Below are positions 1-4,937 of a DNA stretch of 5,111 nt, in pieces. The DNA is from Sphingobacteriales bacterium (lineage in GTDB: Bacteria; Bacteroidota; Bacteroidia; Chitinophagales; Chitinophagaceae). The position numbers were made by a program, and so were the translations under genes. The first letter of the stretch is position 1, and every line of letters starts with the position of its first letter. A model generated the notes under the pieces. That model saw nothing but the letters and a program-made list of their open reading frames with translations, was not told the DNA's origin and searched no databases. The DNA lies in assembly GCA_024640385.1 (NCBI GenBank), contig JAHEFC010000314.1, positions 1 to 5,111 on the forward strand, written 5' to 3'.

Positions 1-13
1 TAATTCATTAACT

Positions 14-601
14 ATGGCACGTCCGGTTCGATTTAATATAAAACAGAAAGATACCAGTGACTGGGGTATTAATATAGCTTCAGCACCCCAGGGGCATATG
101 GGTGAAGGATTTTTTGCCACTTCACTAGATAAAGTGGTTGGCCTGGCCAGGAAAAATTCCATTTGGCCTCTTCCTTTCGCCACTTCATGTTGTGGTATCG
201 AGTTCATGGCCACTATGGGCTCCCACTATGACCTCGCCCGTTTCGGTTCGGAAAGAGTAGGCTTTTCTCCCAGACAATGCGATCTGCTTATGGTAATGGG
301 CACCATTGCCAAGAAGATGGGGCCGGTGGTGAAGCAGGTTTATCTCCAGATGGCTGAACCCCGTTGGGTTCTTGCAGTGGGTGCATGTGCTTCCAGTGGA
401 GGTATATTCGATACCTATTCCGTGTTGCAGGGTATTGACCAGGTGGTGCCCGTGGATGTCTATGTTCCGGGTTGTCCTCCCCGCCCTGAAGCCATTATTG
501 ATGGTGTGTTGAAGATCCAGGAACTGGTACACAATGAAAGTCTGAGACGAAGAAACAGCGATAAATATAAACTGTTACTGGAGTCTTACGGAATTCAGTA
601 A
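14..601 (+). CDS. nuoB: NADH-quinone oxidoreductase subunit B (NuoB), N2 cluster subunit
   Basis: This subunit of the complex I peripheral arm carries the terminal [4Fe-4S] cluster N2, which passes electrons to quinone at the interface with NuoD. The 195-residue protein has the expected tandem cysteines C59-C60 in SCCGIEFMA, then C125 (VGACASSGG) and C154 (PGCPPRPEA). These are the four N2 ligands of the NuoB/PSST family and all are intact. The segment FGSERVGFSPRQCDLLMV (residues 77-94) is also typical of the family. Length is in the usual range, with a short N-terminal extension before the conserved core. The ATG at 14 is preceded by AT-rich sequence without a Shine-Dalgarno site, as at the other genes here. 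A TAA at 1-3 could be the stop of an upstream gene (nuoA would be expected), but this cannot be decided from 13 bases. nuoC follows after 19 nt, so the two are very probably co-transcribed. Confidence 0.97.
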   Translation: MARPVRFNIKQKDTSDWGINIASAPQGHMGEGFFATSLDKVVGLARKNSIWPLPFATSCCGIEFMATMGSHYDLARFGSERVGFSPRQCDLLMVMGTIAKKMGPVVKQVYLQMAEPRWVLAVGACASSGGIFDTYSVLQGIDQVVPVDVYVPGCPPRPEAIIDGVLKIQELVHNESLRRRNSDKYKLLLESYGIQ

Positions 602-620
602 GGCGCTAAGTATTCTTATT

Positions 621-1118
621 ATGAGTCTAACGAACGATATAATCAAGACCAGGCTGACCGAGAAATTCGGGGAACTGCTGGGTGCGTGGGAAGAACCGTA
701 TGGGATGCTCACATTCACGGCAGCCAGTGATCAGAATCTGAAGGTGATGAATTTTCTTAAAGAAGAACTTGGTTTCAATTTCCTTACTGACATAACTGCG
801 GTCAATTACCCTGACAGGAAAGGGGAAGAACTTGCAGTGGTTTATCATCTTCATAACCTGGTTGACAATATCAGGATGAGGTTTAAAGTATTCGCCCCGG
901 TGGAGAAGCCGGATATTTATACGGCAACGGGTATCTTCTCCAGTGCGAACTGGATGGAACGTGAGACTTATGATTTTTTCGGAGTGAATTTCGTTGGTCA
1001 TCCTGATCTCAGGAGGATCCTCAATGTGGATGAGATGGATTATTTCCCTCTCCGCAAGGAATACCCGCTGGAAGACCAGACCAGAATAGATAAGGATGAT
1101 GAGATGTTTGGGAGATAA
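621..1118 (+). CDS. nuoC: NADH-quinone oxidoreductase subunit C (NuoC, 30 kDa subunit)
   Basis: NuoC is a cofactor-free structural subunit of the complex I peripheral arm that packs against NuoD and NuoB. The 165-residue protein shows the 30-kDa subunit signature: ERETYDFFGV at residues 113-122, then HPDLRRIL at 127-134, followed by the conserved FPLRKEYPL at 142-150. The N-terminal half (about residues 1-100) is the variable alpha/beta region of the family. It is a stand-alone gene, not the NuoCD fusion of E. coli. The ATG at 621 lies 19 nt after the nuoB stop, preceded by the AT-rich TATTCTTATT with no Shine-Dalgarno site. The stop codon TAA (1116-1118) runs directly into the first of three inverted-repeat cassettes: its last two A belong to the first repeat unit. 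The protein ends a few residues after the conserved tail (DDEMFGR), so I see no damage from the adjoining repeat. Confidence 0.96.
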   Translation: MSLTNDIIKTRLTEKFGELLGAWEEPYGMLTFTAASDQNLKVMNFLKEELGFNFLTDITAVNYPDRKGEELAVVYHLHNLVDNIRMRFKVFAPVEKPDIYTATGIFSSANWMERETYDFFGVNFVGHPDLRRILNVDEMDYFPLRKEYPLEDQTRIDKDDEMFGR

Positions 1119-1200
1119 GTAAAAAGTCAAAAGTGAAAAGTCAAAAAAAAGAACTGACTTTTTACTGGGCTTTTGAATTTTGACTTTTGAATTTTGACTT
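1117..1200 (+). repeat. Heptad inverted-repeat cassette, copy 1 (nuoC-nuoD junction, no ORF)
   Basis: An 84-nt element fills the junction. The left arm (1117-1146) is four 7-nt units of the type AAGTCAA (variants AAGTAAA, AAGTGAA) plus AA. The right arm (1171-1200) is four units TTTTGAA/TTTTGAC alternating, plus TT. Hand alignment pairs the arms at 26 of 30 positions. The 24-nt centre (1147-1170) contains TGACTTTTTAC (1155-1165), the exact reverse complement of GTAAAAAGTCA near the left end (1119-1129). It can also pair with GTGAAAAGTCA at 1133-1143 through one G-U pair, giving a smaller hairpin with an 11-nt loop. The element starts inside the nuoC stop codon and ends 8 nt before the nuoD ATG. 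It is clearly related to the copy at 3041-3122. Function is unknown; it looks like a short non-coding relative of the gene-bearing cassette at 4485-4929. Confidence 0.9.
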
Positions 1201-1208
1201 TGATTGAT

Positions 1209-2435
1209 ATGCACGATCACAACAACATACGCCTCCCTGAGGGTTCGATCGAGAAAGAAACGACAACGCTGAATCTTGGTCCCACTCACCCTGCCACCCA
1301 CGGCGTTTTCCAGAATATCCTGGAACTGGATGGTGAAAGGATCATTAAAGCAGATTCAACTGTAGGGTATATCCACAGGGCATTTGAGAAGATCGCTGAA
1401 AGAAGGCCTTATTACCAGATCACACCACTTACAGACAGGTTGAACTATTGTTCATCTCCTATCAATAATATGGGATGGCACCTGACCTGCGAAAAACTGC
1501 TGGATGTGAAAACGCCCAAACGGGTTGACTATTTGCGCATCATTATCATGGAGCTCGCAAGGATCGCAGATCACCTGATCTGTAATTCCATTGTTGGCGT
1601 GGATACAGGCGCCTATACAGGTTTTCTTTATGTGATGCAGTACAGGGAGCTGATCTATGAGATCTATGAAGAAGTTTGCGGGTCGAGGCTGACCACCAAT
1701 ATAGGAAGGATAGGAGGATTTGAAAGAAATTTCACCAACACAGCTTTCCAGAAACTTGAAAAATTCCTGAAAGAATATCCAGGTGTACTCGAGGAGTTTG
1801 AAAACCTGTTCACCCGCAACCGGATCTTTGTGGAGCGTACGAAAGGGGTTGGCGGCATTTCTGCATCAAGGGCATTGAACTATGGTTTTACCGGCCCTAA
1901 CCTGAGAGCTGCGGGCGTGGATTATGATGTAAGGGTGCACAGTCCTTACTCTTCTTATGAAGACATGGATTTCATCATCCCCATAGGCACTACCGGTGAC
2001 AATTACGACAGGTACCAGGTTCGTAATGCGGAGATGTGGGAATCACTCAAGATCATCGAACAGGCTTACCGGAAGGTGCAGGAGTTCAAAGGTGCGGAGG
2101 CGGAAGTATTTCACGCCGATGTGCCTGCATATTATCTTCCTGAAAAATCTGACGTGTATACCAAGATGGAAGCGCTTATCTATCACTTCAAGATCGTGAT
2201 GGGAGAAACTGAAATTCCTCCTGGTGAAGTATATAACAGTGTGGAAGGAGCCAACGGCGAACTTGGATTTTACCTGATCAGTGATGGCGGCAGGGCACCA
2301 TACAGGCTGCACTTCAGGAGACCTTGTTTCGTTTATTACCAGGCTTATCCCGAACTGGTGACCGGCGGAATGCTGAGTGATGCCATTGTGACCATGAGCA
2401 GCCTGAACCTGATCGCGGGAGAAATGGATGCATAA
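1209..2435 (+). CDS. nuoD: NADH-quinone oxidoreductase subunit D (NuoD, 49 kDa subunit)
   Basis: NuoD is the complex I subunit that, with NuoB, forms the quinone-reduction site; it is related to the large subunit of [NiFe] hydrogenases. From the ATG at 1209 the protein has 408 residues. It shows LNLGPTHPATHGV (21-33), the loop whose second histidine (H31) is a quinone-site residue in the family. IHRAFEKIAERR (55-66) fits the 49-kDa signature. LNYCSS (78-83) contains the tyrosine position (Y80) that contacts the quinone head group, and GFTGPNLRAAG (226-236) and ISDGGRAPYRLHFR (357-370) are also typical. The C-terminus ends in the family-typical AGEMDA. A TTG at 1194 would extend the frame by five codons, but that start lies inside the repeat arm. 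The ATG was chosen because the same 8-nt arm-to-ATG spacing occurs at nuoF and nuoG. No Shine-Dalgarno site is visible. Confidence 0.96.
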   Translation: MHDHNNIRLPEGSIEKETTTLNLGPTHPATHGVFQNILELDGERIIKADSTVGYIHRAFEKIAERRPYYQITPLTDRLNYCSSPINNMGWHLTCEKLLDVKTPKRVDYLRIIIMELARIADHLICNSIVGVDTGAYTGFLYVMQYRELIYEIYEEVCGSRLTTNIGRIGGFERNFTNTAFQKLEKFLKEYPGVLEEFENLFTRNRIFVERTKGVGGISASRALNYGFTGPNLRAAGVDYDVRVHSPYSSYEDMDFIIPIGTTGDNYDRYQVRNAEMWESLKIIEQAYRKVQEFKGAEAEVFHADVPAYYLPEKSDVYTKMEALIYHFKIVMGETEIPPGEVYNSVEGANGELGFYLISDGGRAPYRLHFRRPCFVYYQAYPELVTGGMLSDAIVTMSSLNLIAGEMDA

Positions 2436-2462
2436 AATTATTCCGCGCAGCGGAATAATTTT
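2434..2462 (+). terminator. Terminator-like perfect hairpin abutting the nuoD stop
   Basis: AAAATTATTCCGC (2434-2446) and GCGGAATAATTTT (2450-2462) are perfect reverse complements: 13 bp closed by a 3-nt GCA loop. The run of T at 2459-2463 follows the GC core (TTCCGC/GCGGAA). This has the form of an intrinsic terminator, and being palindromic it could act on either strand. It sits between two genes of one complex, so full termination would starve nuoE onward. Partial termination, 3'-end protection of the upstream mRNA, or a dispersed palindromic repeat are all alternatives. The structure is certain; its role is not. Its first two bases are the last two of the nuoD TAA, as with the heptad cassettes. 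Confidence 0.5.
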
Positions 2463-2464
2463 TA

Positions 2465-2523
2465 AATGTAGGGAATGTGATCAATGTGGTTAATGTGGAG
2501 AATGAATGTGGGGAATGTATATA
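2465..2523 (+). repeat. Tandem 9-nt repeat, AATGTGGNN type (nuoD-nuoE junction)
   Basis: AATG motifs begin at 2465, 2474, 2483, 2492 and 2501, exactly 9 nt apart. After a shortened 4-nt step they continue at 2505 and 2514, again 9 nt apart. Units read AATGTAGGG, AATGTGATC, AATGTGGTT, AATGTGGAG, (AATG), AATGTGGGG, AATGTATAT. The fifth unit appears truncated to 4 nt. The array lies between the hairpin at 2434-2462 and the nuoE start at 2542, on purine-rich + strand sequence. It is unlike the heptad repeats of the other junctions in period and in lacking an inverted partner. It places several ATG triplets upstream of nuoE, but none opens a substantial reading frame. Function unknown. Confidence 0.75.
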
Positions 2524-2541
2524 AATGAATAGAATCAGTAC

Positions 2542-3042
2542 ATGATAAAATTTTCTGAACAAACGCTCAAGGAAGCAGAAAGGCTGATAGCACGTTATCC
2601 CGAAGGGAAGGAGAAAAGTGCGTTGATACCCCTGCTTCACCTTGCGCAGGATGAGTTTGGCGGATGGCTGAGCCCGGAGGCAATGGATTATGTGGCCGGT
2701 TTGCTGAAGCTTGAACCTATTGAAGTCTATGAAGTGGCAACTTTCTACAGCATGTATAACCTAAGGCCCGTTGGCAGGTATGTGTTCGAGGTTTGCCAGA
2801 CAGGCCCCTGTATGCTGAGAGGCAGTGACAACATCATCGATTATATCAAAAAGCGTTTATCCATCAACGTTGGTGAGACAACGGAAGACGGGCTGTTCAC
2901 GCTGAAAACAGTTGAATGCCTTGGTGCATGCGGGTATGCACCCATGATGCAGCTGGGGCAACATTACAGGGAACACCTCACGCCGGAGCGTGTTGACCAG
3001 ATCATTGAAGAGTGCAGGGTGAATGCGGCGAAGAATAATTAA
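2542..3042 (+). CDS. nuoE: NADH-quinone oxidoreductase subunit E (NuoE, 24 kDa subunit)
   Basis: NuoE is the thioredoxin-like [2Fe-2S] subunit of the NADH-dehydrogenase module, partner of NuoF, and holds cluster N1a next to FMN. The 166-residue protein has an N-terminal helical region (about 1-75, with ATFYSMYNLRPVGRY at 66-80). It then has the four cluster ligands C85 and C90 in VCQTGPCMLRG, and C126 and C130 in ECLGACGYAPMM. Spacing and length match the family. The ATG at 2542 is followed at once by the expected helical N-terminus; upstream ATG triplets belong to the 9-nt repeat array and are out of frame or soon stopped. The 106-nt gap from nuoD is filled by a hairpin and that array. The TAA stop (3040-3042) merges with the second heptad cassette. 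No Shine-Dalgarno sequence is seen. Confidence 0.96.
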   Translation: MIKFSEQTLKEAERLIARYPEGKEKSALIPLLHLAQDEFGGWLSPEAMDYVAGLLKLEPIEVYEVATFYSMYNLRPVGRYVFEVCQTGPCMLRGSDNIIDYIKKRLSINVGETTEDGLFTLKTVECLGACGYAPMMQLGQHYREHLTPERVDQIIEECRVNAAKNN

Positions 3043-3122
3043 GTAAAAAGTCAAAAGTAAAAAGTCAAAAAACGATGACTTTTTACACTGGCTTTTGACT
3101 TTTGACTTTTGAATTTTGACTT
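3041..3122 (+). repeat. Heptad inverted-repeat cassette, copy 2 (nuoE-nuoF junction, no ORF)
   Basis: An 82-nt element closely related to the one at 1117-1200. The left arm (3041-3070) has four AAGTCAA/AAGTAAA units plus AA. The right arm (3093-3122) has four TTTTGAC/TTTTGAA units plus TT. The arms match at 27 of 30 positions by hand alignment. The 22-nt centre (3071-3092) again holds TGACTTTTTAC (3076-3086). This pairs perfectly over 11 bp with GTAAAAAGTCA at 3057-3067 (8-nt loop), or with the same 11-mer at 3043-3053. The arm starts on the last two bases of the nuoE TAA and ends 8 nt before the nuoF ATG. Orientation is the same as copy 1, judged from the asymmetric centre. Function unknown. 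Confidence 0.9.
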
Positions 3123-3130
3123 AATAATAT

Positions 3131-4486
3131 ATGGGTCGTAAACTATTACTAGAAAAAGCGCACGTAGAGGGGATCAGGCATTTCGACGTGTACCGTCGGG
3201 AAGGCGGTTATAAAGCTGTAGAGAAAGCGTTGAAGACCATGACCCCTGACCAGGTCACAGAAGAAGTGAAGAAGAGCGGACTGAGAGGTCGCGGTGGTGC
3301 AGGCTTTCCCGCAGGTATGAAATGGAGTTTCCTTGCCAAACCGGAAGGAGTGCCCCGTCACCTGGTTTGCAATGCGGATGAATCAGAACCCGGTACATTC
3401 AAAGACCGGTACCTGATGGAGTTCATTCCGCACCTGTTGATAGAAGGTCTTGTGGTCGCATCATATGCACTCGGCAGCAATGATACTTATATATATATCC
3501 GTGGGGAATATGCTTGGATCGTAGACATTCTTGAGCAGGCCATTGAAGAAGCAAAAGCGAATAATTTCCTGGGCGATAATATACTTGGGTCAGGTTTCAA
3601 TTGTAGGATCCATGTTCAACGTGGTGCCGGCGCTTATATCTGTGGAGAAGAGACCGCTTTGCTGGAATCACTGGAAGGAAAGCGCGGAAACCCGAGGATC
3701 AAGCCTCCTTTCCCGGCGGTCAAAGGTTTGTGGGACAGGCCAACTGTGGTGAACAATGTGGAAACACTGGCTGCAGTAGTTCCGATCATTAATAATGGTG
3801 GTGAAGATTATGCATCGATAGGGGTGGGCAAGTCAACCGGTACAAAGCTGATCTCAGCCTGTGGTAATATCAACAATCCCGGTGTGTATGAGATCGATAT
3901 GACCATTTCAGTTGAAGAATTCATTTTCAGTGACGAGTATTGCGGTGGCATTGCAAATGGTAAGAGGCTAAAGGCATGCATTCCCGGTGGATCTTCGGTT
4001 CCCATACTTCCCGCCAACCTCCTGTTGAAGACGGCAAAAGGAGAGACCAGGATGATGAACTATGAGAGCCTGGCCGATGGTGGTTTTGCCACCGGATCAA
4101 TGATGGGTTCGGGAGGCTTCATTATACTTGACGAAGACCAGTGCGTTGTTCGCCATACTTTGACGCTGGCGAGATTCTACCGCCACGAGAGTTGTGGTCA
4201 GTGTTCGCCATGCCGTGAAGGAACCGGCTGGATGGAGAAGATCCTGAACAATATTGAATATGGCAAGGGAAAGATGAGCGATATAGACCTGTTATGGGAA
4301 ATTCAGCGCAAAATAGAAGGCAACACCATTTGCCCTCTTGGTGATGCTGCTGCATGGCCCGTAGCTGCAGCGATCCGCCATTTCCGTGATGAGTTTGAAT
4401 GGCATGTGCTGAATCCGGAGGAATCACAGAAAAGGAATTATGGATTGGCGCATTATGCGGATCCGGTACATGTGCCGGTGGGATAA
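3131..4486 (+). CDS. nuoF: NADH-quinone oxidoreductase subunit F (NuoF, 51 kDa, NADH/FMN-binding)
   Basis: NuoF oxidises NADH at a bound FMN and carries the [4Fe-4S] cluster N3, the entry point of electrons to complex I. The 451-residue protein shows the glycine-rich nucleotide-binding stretch GLRGRGGAGFPAG (50-62) and CNADESEPGTFKDR (80-93). The 51-kDa FMN signature GAGAYICGEETALLES lies at 166-181, and the Fe-S signature ESCGQCSPCREG at 353-364. C355, C358 and C361 with C401 (CPLGDAAAW) are the expected N3 ligands. Length is slightly above the common 430-445 because of a tail after the last conserved helix (about 425-451), which is usual enough not to suggest damage. The ATG at 3131 lies 8 nt after a repeat arm, in AT-rich sequence (AATAATAT) without a Shine-Dalgarno site. 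The TAA stop at 4484-4486 merges with the third cassette. Confidence 0.97.
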   Translation: MGRKLLLEKAHVEGIRHFDVYRREGGYKAVEKALKTMTPDQVTEEVKKSGLRGRGGAGFPAGMKWSFLAKPEGVPRHLVCNADESEPGTFKDRYLMEFIPHLLIEGLVVASYALGSNDTYIYIRGEYAWIVDILEQAIEEAKANNFLGDNILGSGFNCRIHVQRGAGAYICGEETALLESLEGKRGNPRIKPPFPAVKGLWDRPTVVNNVETLAAVVPIINNGGEDYASIGVGKSTGTKLISACGNINNPGVYEIDMTISVEEFIFSDEYCGGIANGKRLKACIPGGSSVPILPANLLLKTAKGETRMMNYESLADGGFATGSMMGSGGFIILDEDQCVVRHTLTLARFYRHESCGQCSPCREGTGWMEKILNNIEYGKGKMSDIDLLWEIQRKIEGNTICPLGDAAAWPVAAAIRHFRDEFEWHVLNPEESQKRNYGLAHYADPVHVPVG

Positions 4487-4514
4487 GTAAAAAGTCAAAA
4501 TTCAAAAGTCAAAA
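4485..4514 (+). repeat. Left inverted-repeat arm of the S23 cassette
   Basis: Four heptads of AAGTCAA type (first AAGTAAA, third AATTCAA) followed by AA. The first two bases are the end of the nuoF stop codon. The first 15 nt, AAGTAAAAAGTCAAA, are identical to the left ends of the cassettes at 1117 and 3041. The following gene starts one base after this arm. Confidence 0.88.
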
Positions 4515-4515
4515 A

Positions 4516-4899
4516 ATGGATTTTGATTTTTTGGAGGAAGAAGGAAAGCCCTATAAGATCAAGCATCGCGCCTACTTTTTTGCGAAAACAGTGATAGAGT
4601 TTATCAAAGAAAGCAGGTACGATTCGAGATTCAGTTCTTTGTTTGAGCAATTGGTGAGGAGTTCCACTTCAATTGGAGCAAATCTGATTGAAGCCAGGGC
4701 AGGACAGTCAAAGAAAGATTGGCTGAGATTCAACAACATTGCATTGAAGTCTGCAAACGAAAGTAAATTCTGGATTTGCATGATCAGGGATACAATGGAT
4801 ATGGATAAAGCTGAGTTAAATAAACTATTGAAGGAAGTTGATGAGATTTCAAAGATCATTGCTTCTATCATTATAAATGCAGGTCGGGAACAAAAGTGA
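4516..4899 (+). CDS. Four-helix-bundle protein, S23 / 23S-rRNA-intervening-sequence (IVP) family
   Basis: A 127-residue, probably cytoplasmic, mostly helical protein with no signal peptide or membrane segment. It shows the core of the S23/IVP four-helix-bundle family. LVRSSTSIGANLIEA at residues 46-60 ends helix 2. QSKKDWLRFNNIALKSANE (64-82) and KFWICMIRD (84-92) form helix 3. The C-terminal helix has alternating Ile/Lys (ISKIIASIIIN, 111-121). Family members are encoded in intervening sequences of some 23S rRNA genes and are related to the Avd accessory protein of diversity-generating retroelements. Their biochemical role is mostly unknown and none is assigned here. The start at 4516 follows the repeat arm; the frame stays open upstream into nuoF (to 4399), but that stretch overlaps nuoF codons and does not resemble the family. 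GC is about 37.5% over 4621-4860 by hand count, against about 50% for an equal stretch of nuoF (3661-3900), suggesting separate origin. No complex I role is evident. Confidence 0.88.
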   Translation: MDFDFLEEEGKPYKIKHRAYFFAKTVIEFIKESRYDSRFSSLFEQLVRSSTSIGANLIEARAGQSKKDWLRFNNIALKSANESKFWICMIRDTMDMDKAELNKLLKEVDEISKIIASIIINAGREQK

Positions 4900-4929
4900 T
4901 TTTGACTTTTGAACTTTGACTTTTGACTT
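4900..4929 (+). repeat. Right inverted-repeat arm of the S23 cassette
   Basis: Four heptads of TTTTGAC type (second TTTTGAA, third CTTTGAC) plus TT. The arm begins on the base after the TGA stop of the S23 gene (4897-4899) and ends 8 nt before the nuoG ATG. It is the same length, 30 nt, and has the same unit number as the right arms at 1171-1200 and 3093-3122. Positions 4900-4922 match 4492-4514 in reverse complement at 22 of 23 bases. Confidence 0.88.
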
Positions 4930-4937
4930 TGATAAAT

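Larger units (their letters stand above)
4485..4929 (+). mobile_element. Heptad inverted-repeat cassette, copy 3, carrying an S23/IVP gene
   Basis: A 445-nt unit at the nuoF-nuoG junction with the same boundaries as copies 1 and 2. It begins at the last two bases of the nuoF TAA and ends 8 nt before the nuoG ATG. Left arm 4485-4514 and right arm 4900-4929 match at 28 of 30 positions when reverse-complemented. Between them lie one A and a complete four-helix-bundle gene (4516-4899). The arms are the same heptad type as the short cassettes, so this looks like the gene-bearing form and the others like gene-less forms. Calling it mobile is inference: there is no transposase, and no target-site duplication can be shown. 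The S23 family is known from intervening sequences inserted in 23S rRNA genes, flanked by complementary ends, which makes an insertion-element reading plausible. Confidence 0.6.

Noticed and set aside
602..620. A degenerate heptad cassette at nuoB-nuoC, because TAAGTA occurs at 607-612.
   Set aside because: Only six bases match the left end of the cassettes, and there are no heptads or inverted arms in the 19-nt gap.
1166..1208. Bacteroidota-type promoter (TTTG and TAnnTTTG about 19 nt apart) in the T-rich right arms.
   Set aside because: The arms contain many TTTG by repetition, but I found no TAnnTTTG with a TTTG at the right spacing in copies 1 or 2; the nearest match, GAATTTTG, lacks the upstream partner.
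627..1301. A 224-codon open frame on the minus strand across nuoC and the nuoC-nuoD junction.
   Set aside because: It is the shadow of nuoC; its translation through the repeat is low-complexity and shows no recognisable domain, while nuoC has its full family signature.
2484..2528. A 14-codon frame (ATG to TGA) in the 9-nt repeat array upstream of nuoE.
   Set aside because: It arises from the repeat itself, is not in frame with nuoE, and has no feature of a known leader peptide; noted only as a possible decoy.
3489..3499. A TA-dinucleotide run in nuoF.
   Set aside because: It encodes Tyr-Ile-Tyr-Ile in an intact conserved region and is a simple codon coincidence.
4399..4515. A 39-codon upstream extension of the S23 reading frame from an ATG at 4399.
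   Set aside because: It lies inside nuoF in another frame, crosses the repeat arm, and has no resemblance to the start of the four-helix-bundle family; the ATG at 4516 fits the cassette boundaries.
4533..4537. GGAGG, a Shine-Dalgarno-like sequence.
   Set aside because: It lies inside the S23 coding region, downstream of the chosen start, and no in-frame start codon follows at a useful distance; the other genes here do not use such sites.
4485..4929. A CRISPR array or conventional insertion sequence as explanation of the repeats.
   Set aside because: Repeats are 7 nt and contiguous with no spacers, and there is no transposase or integrase reading frame between the arms.
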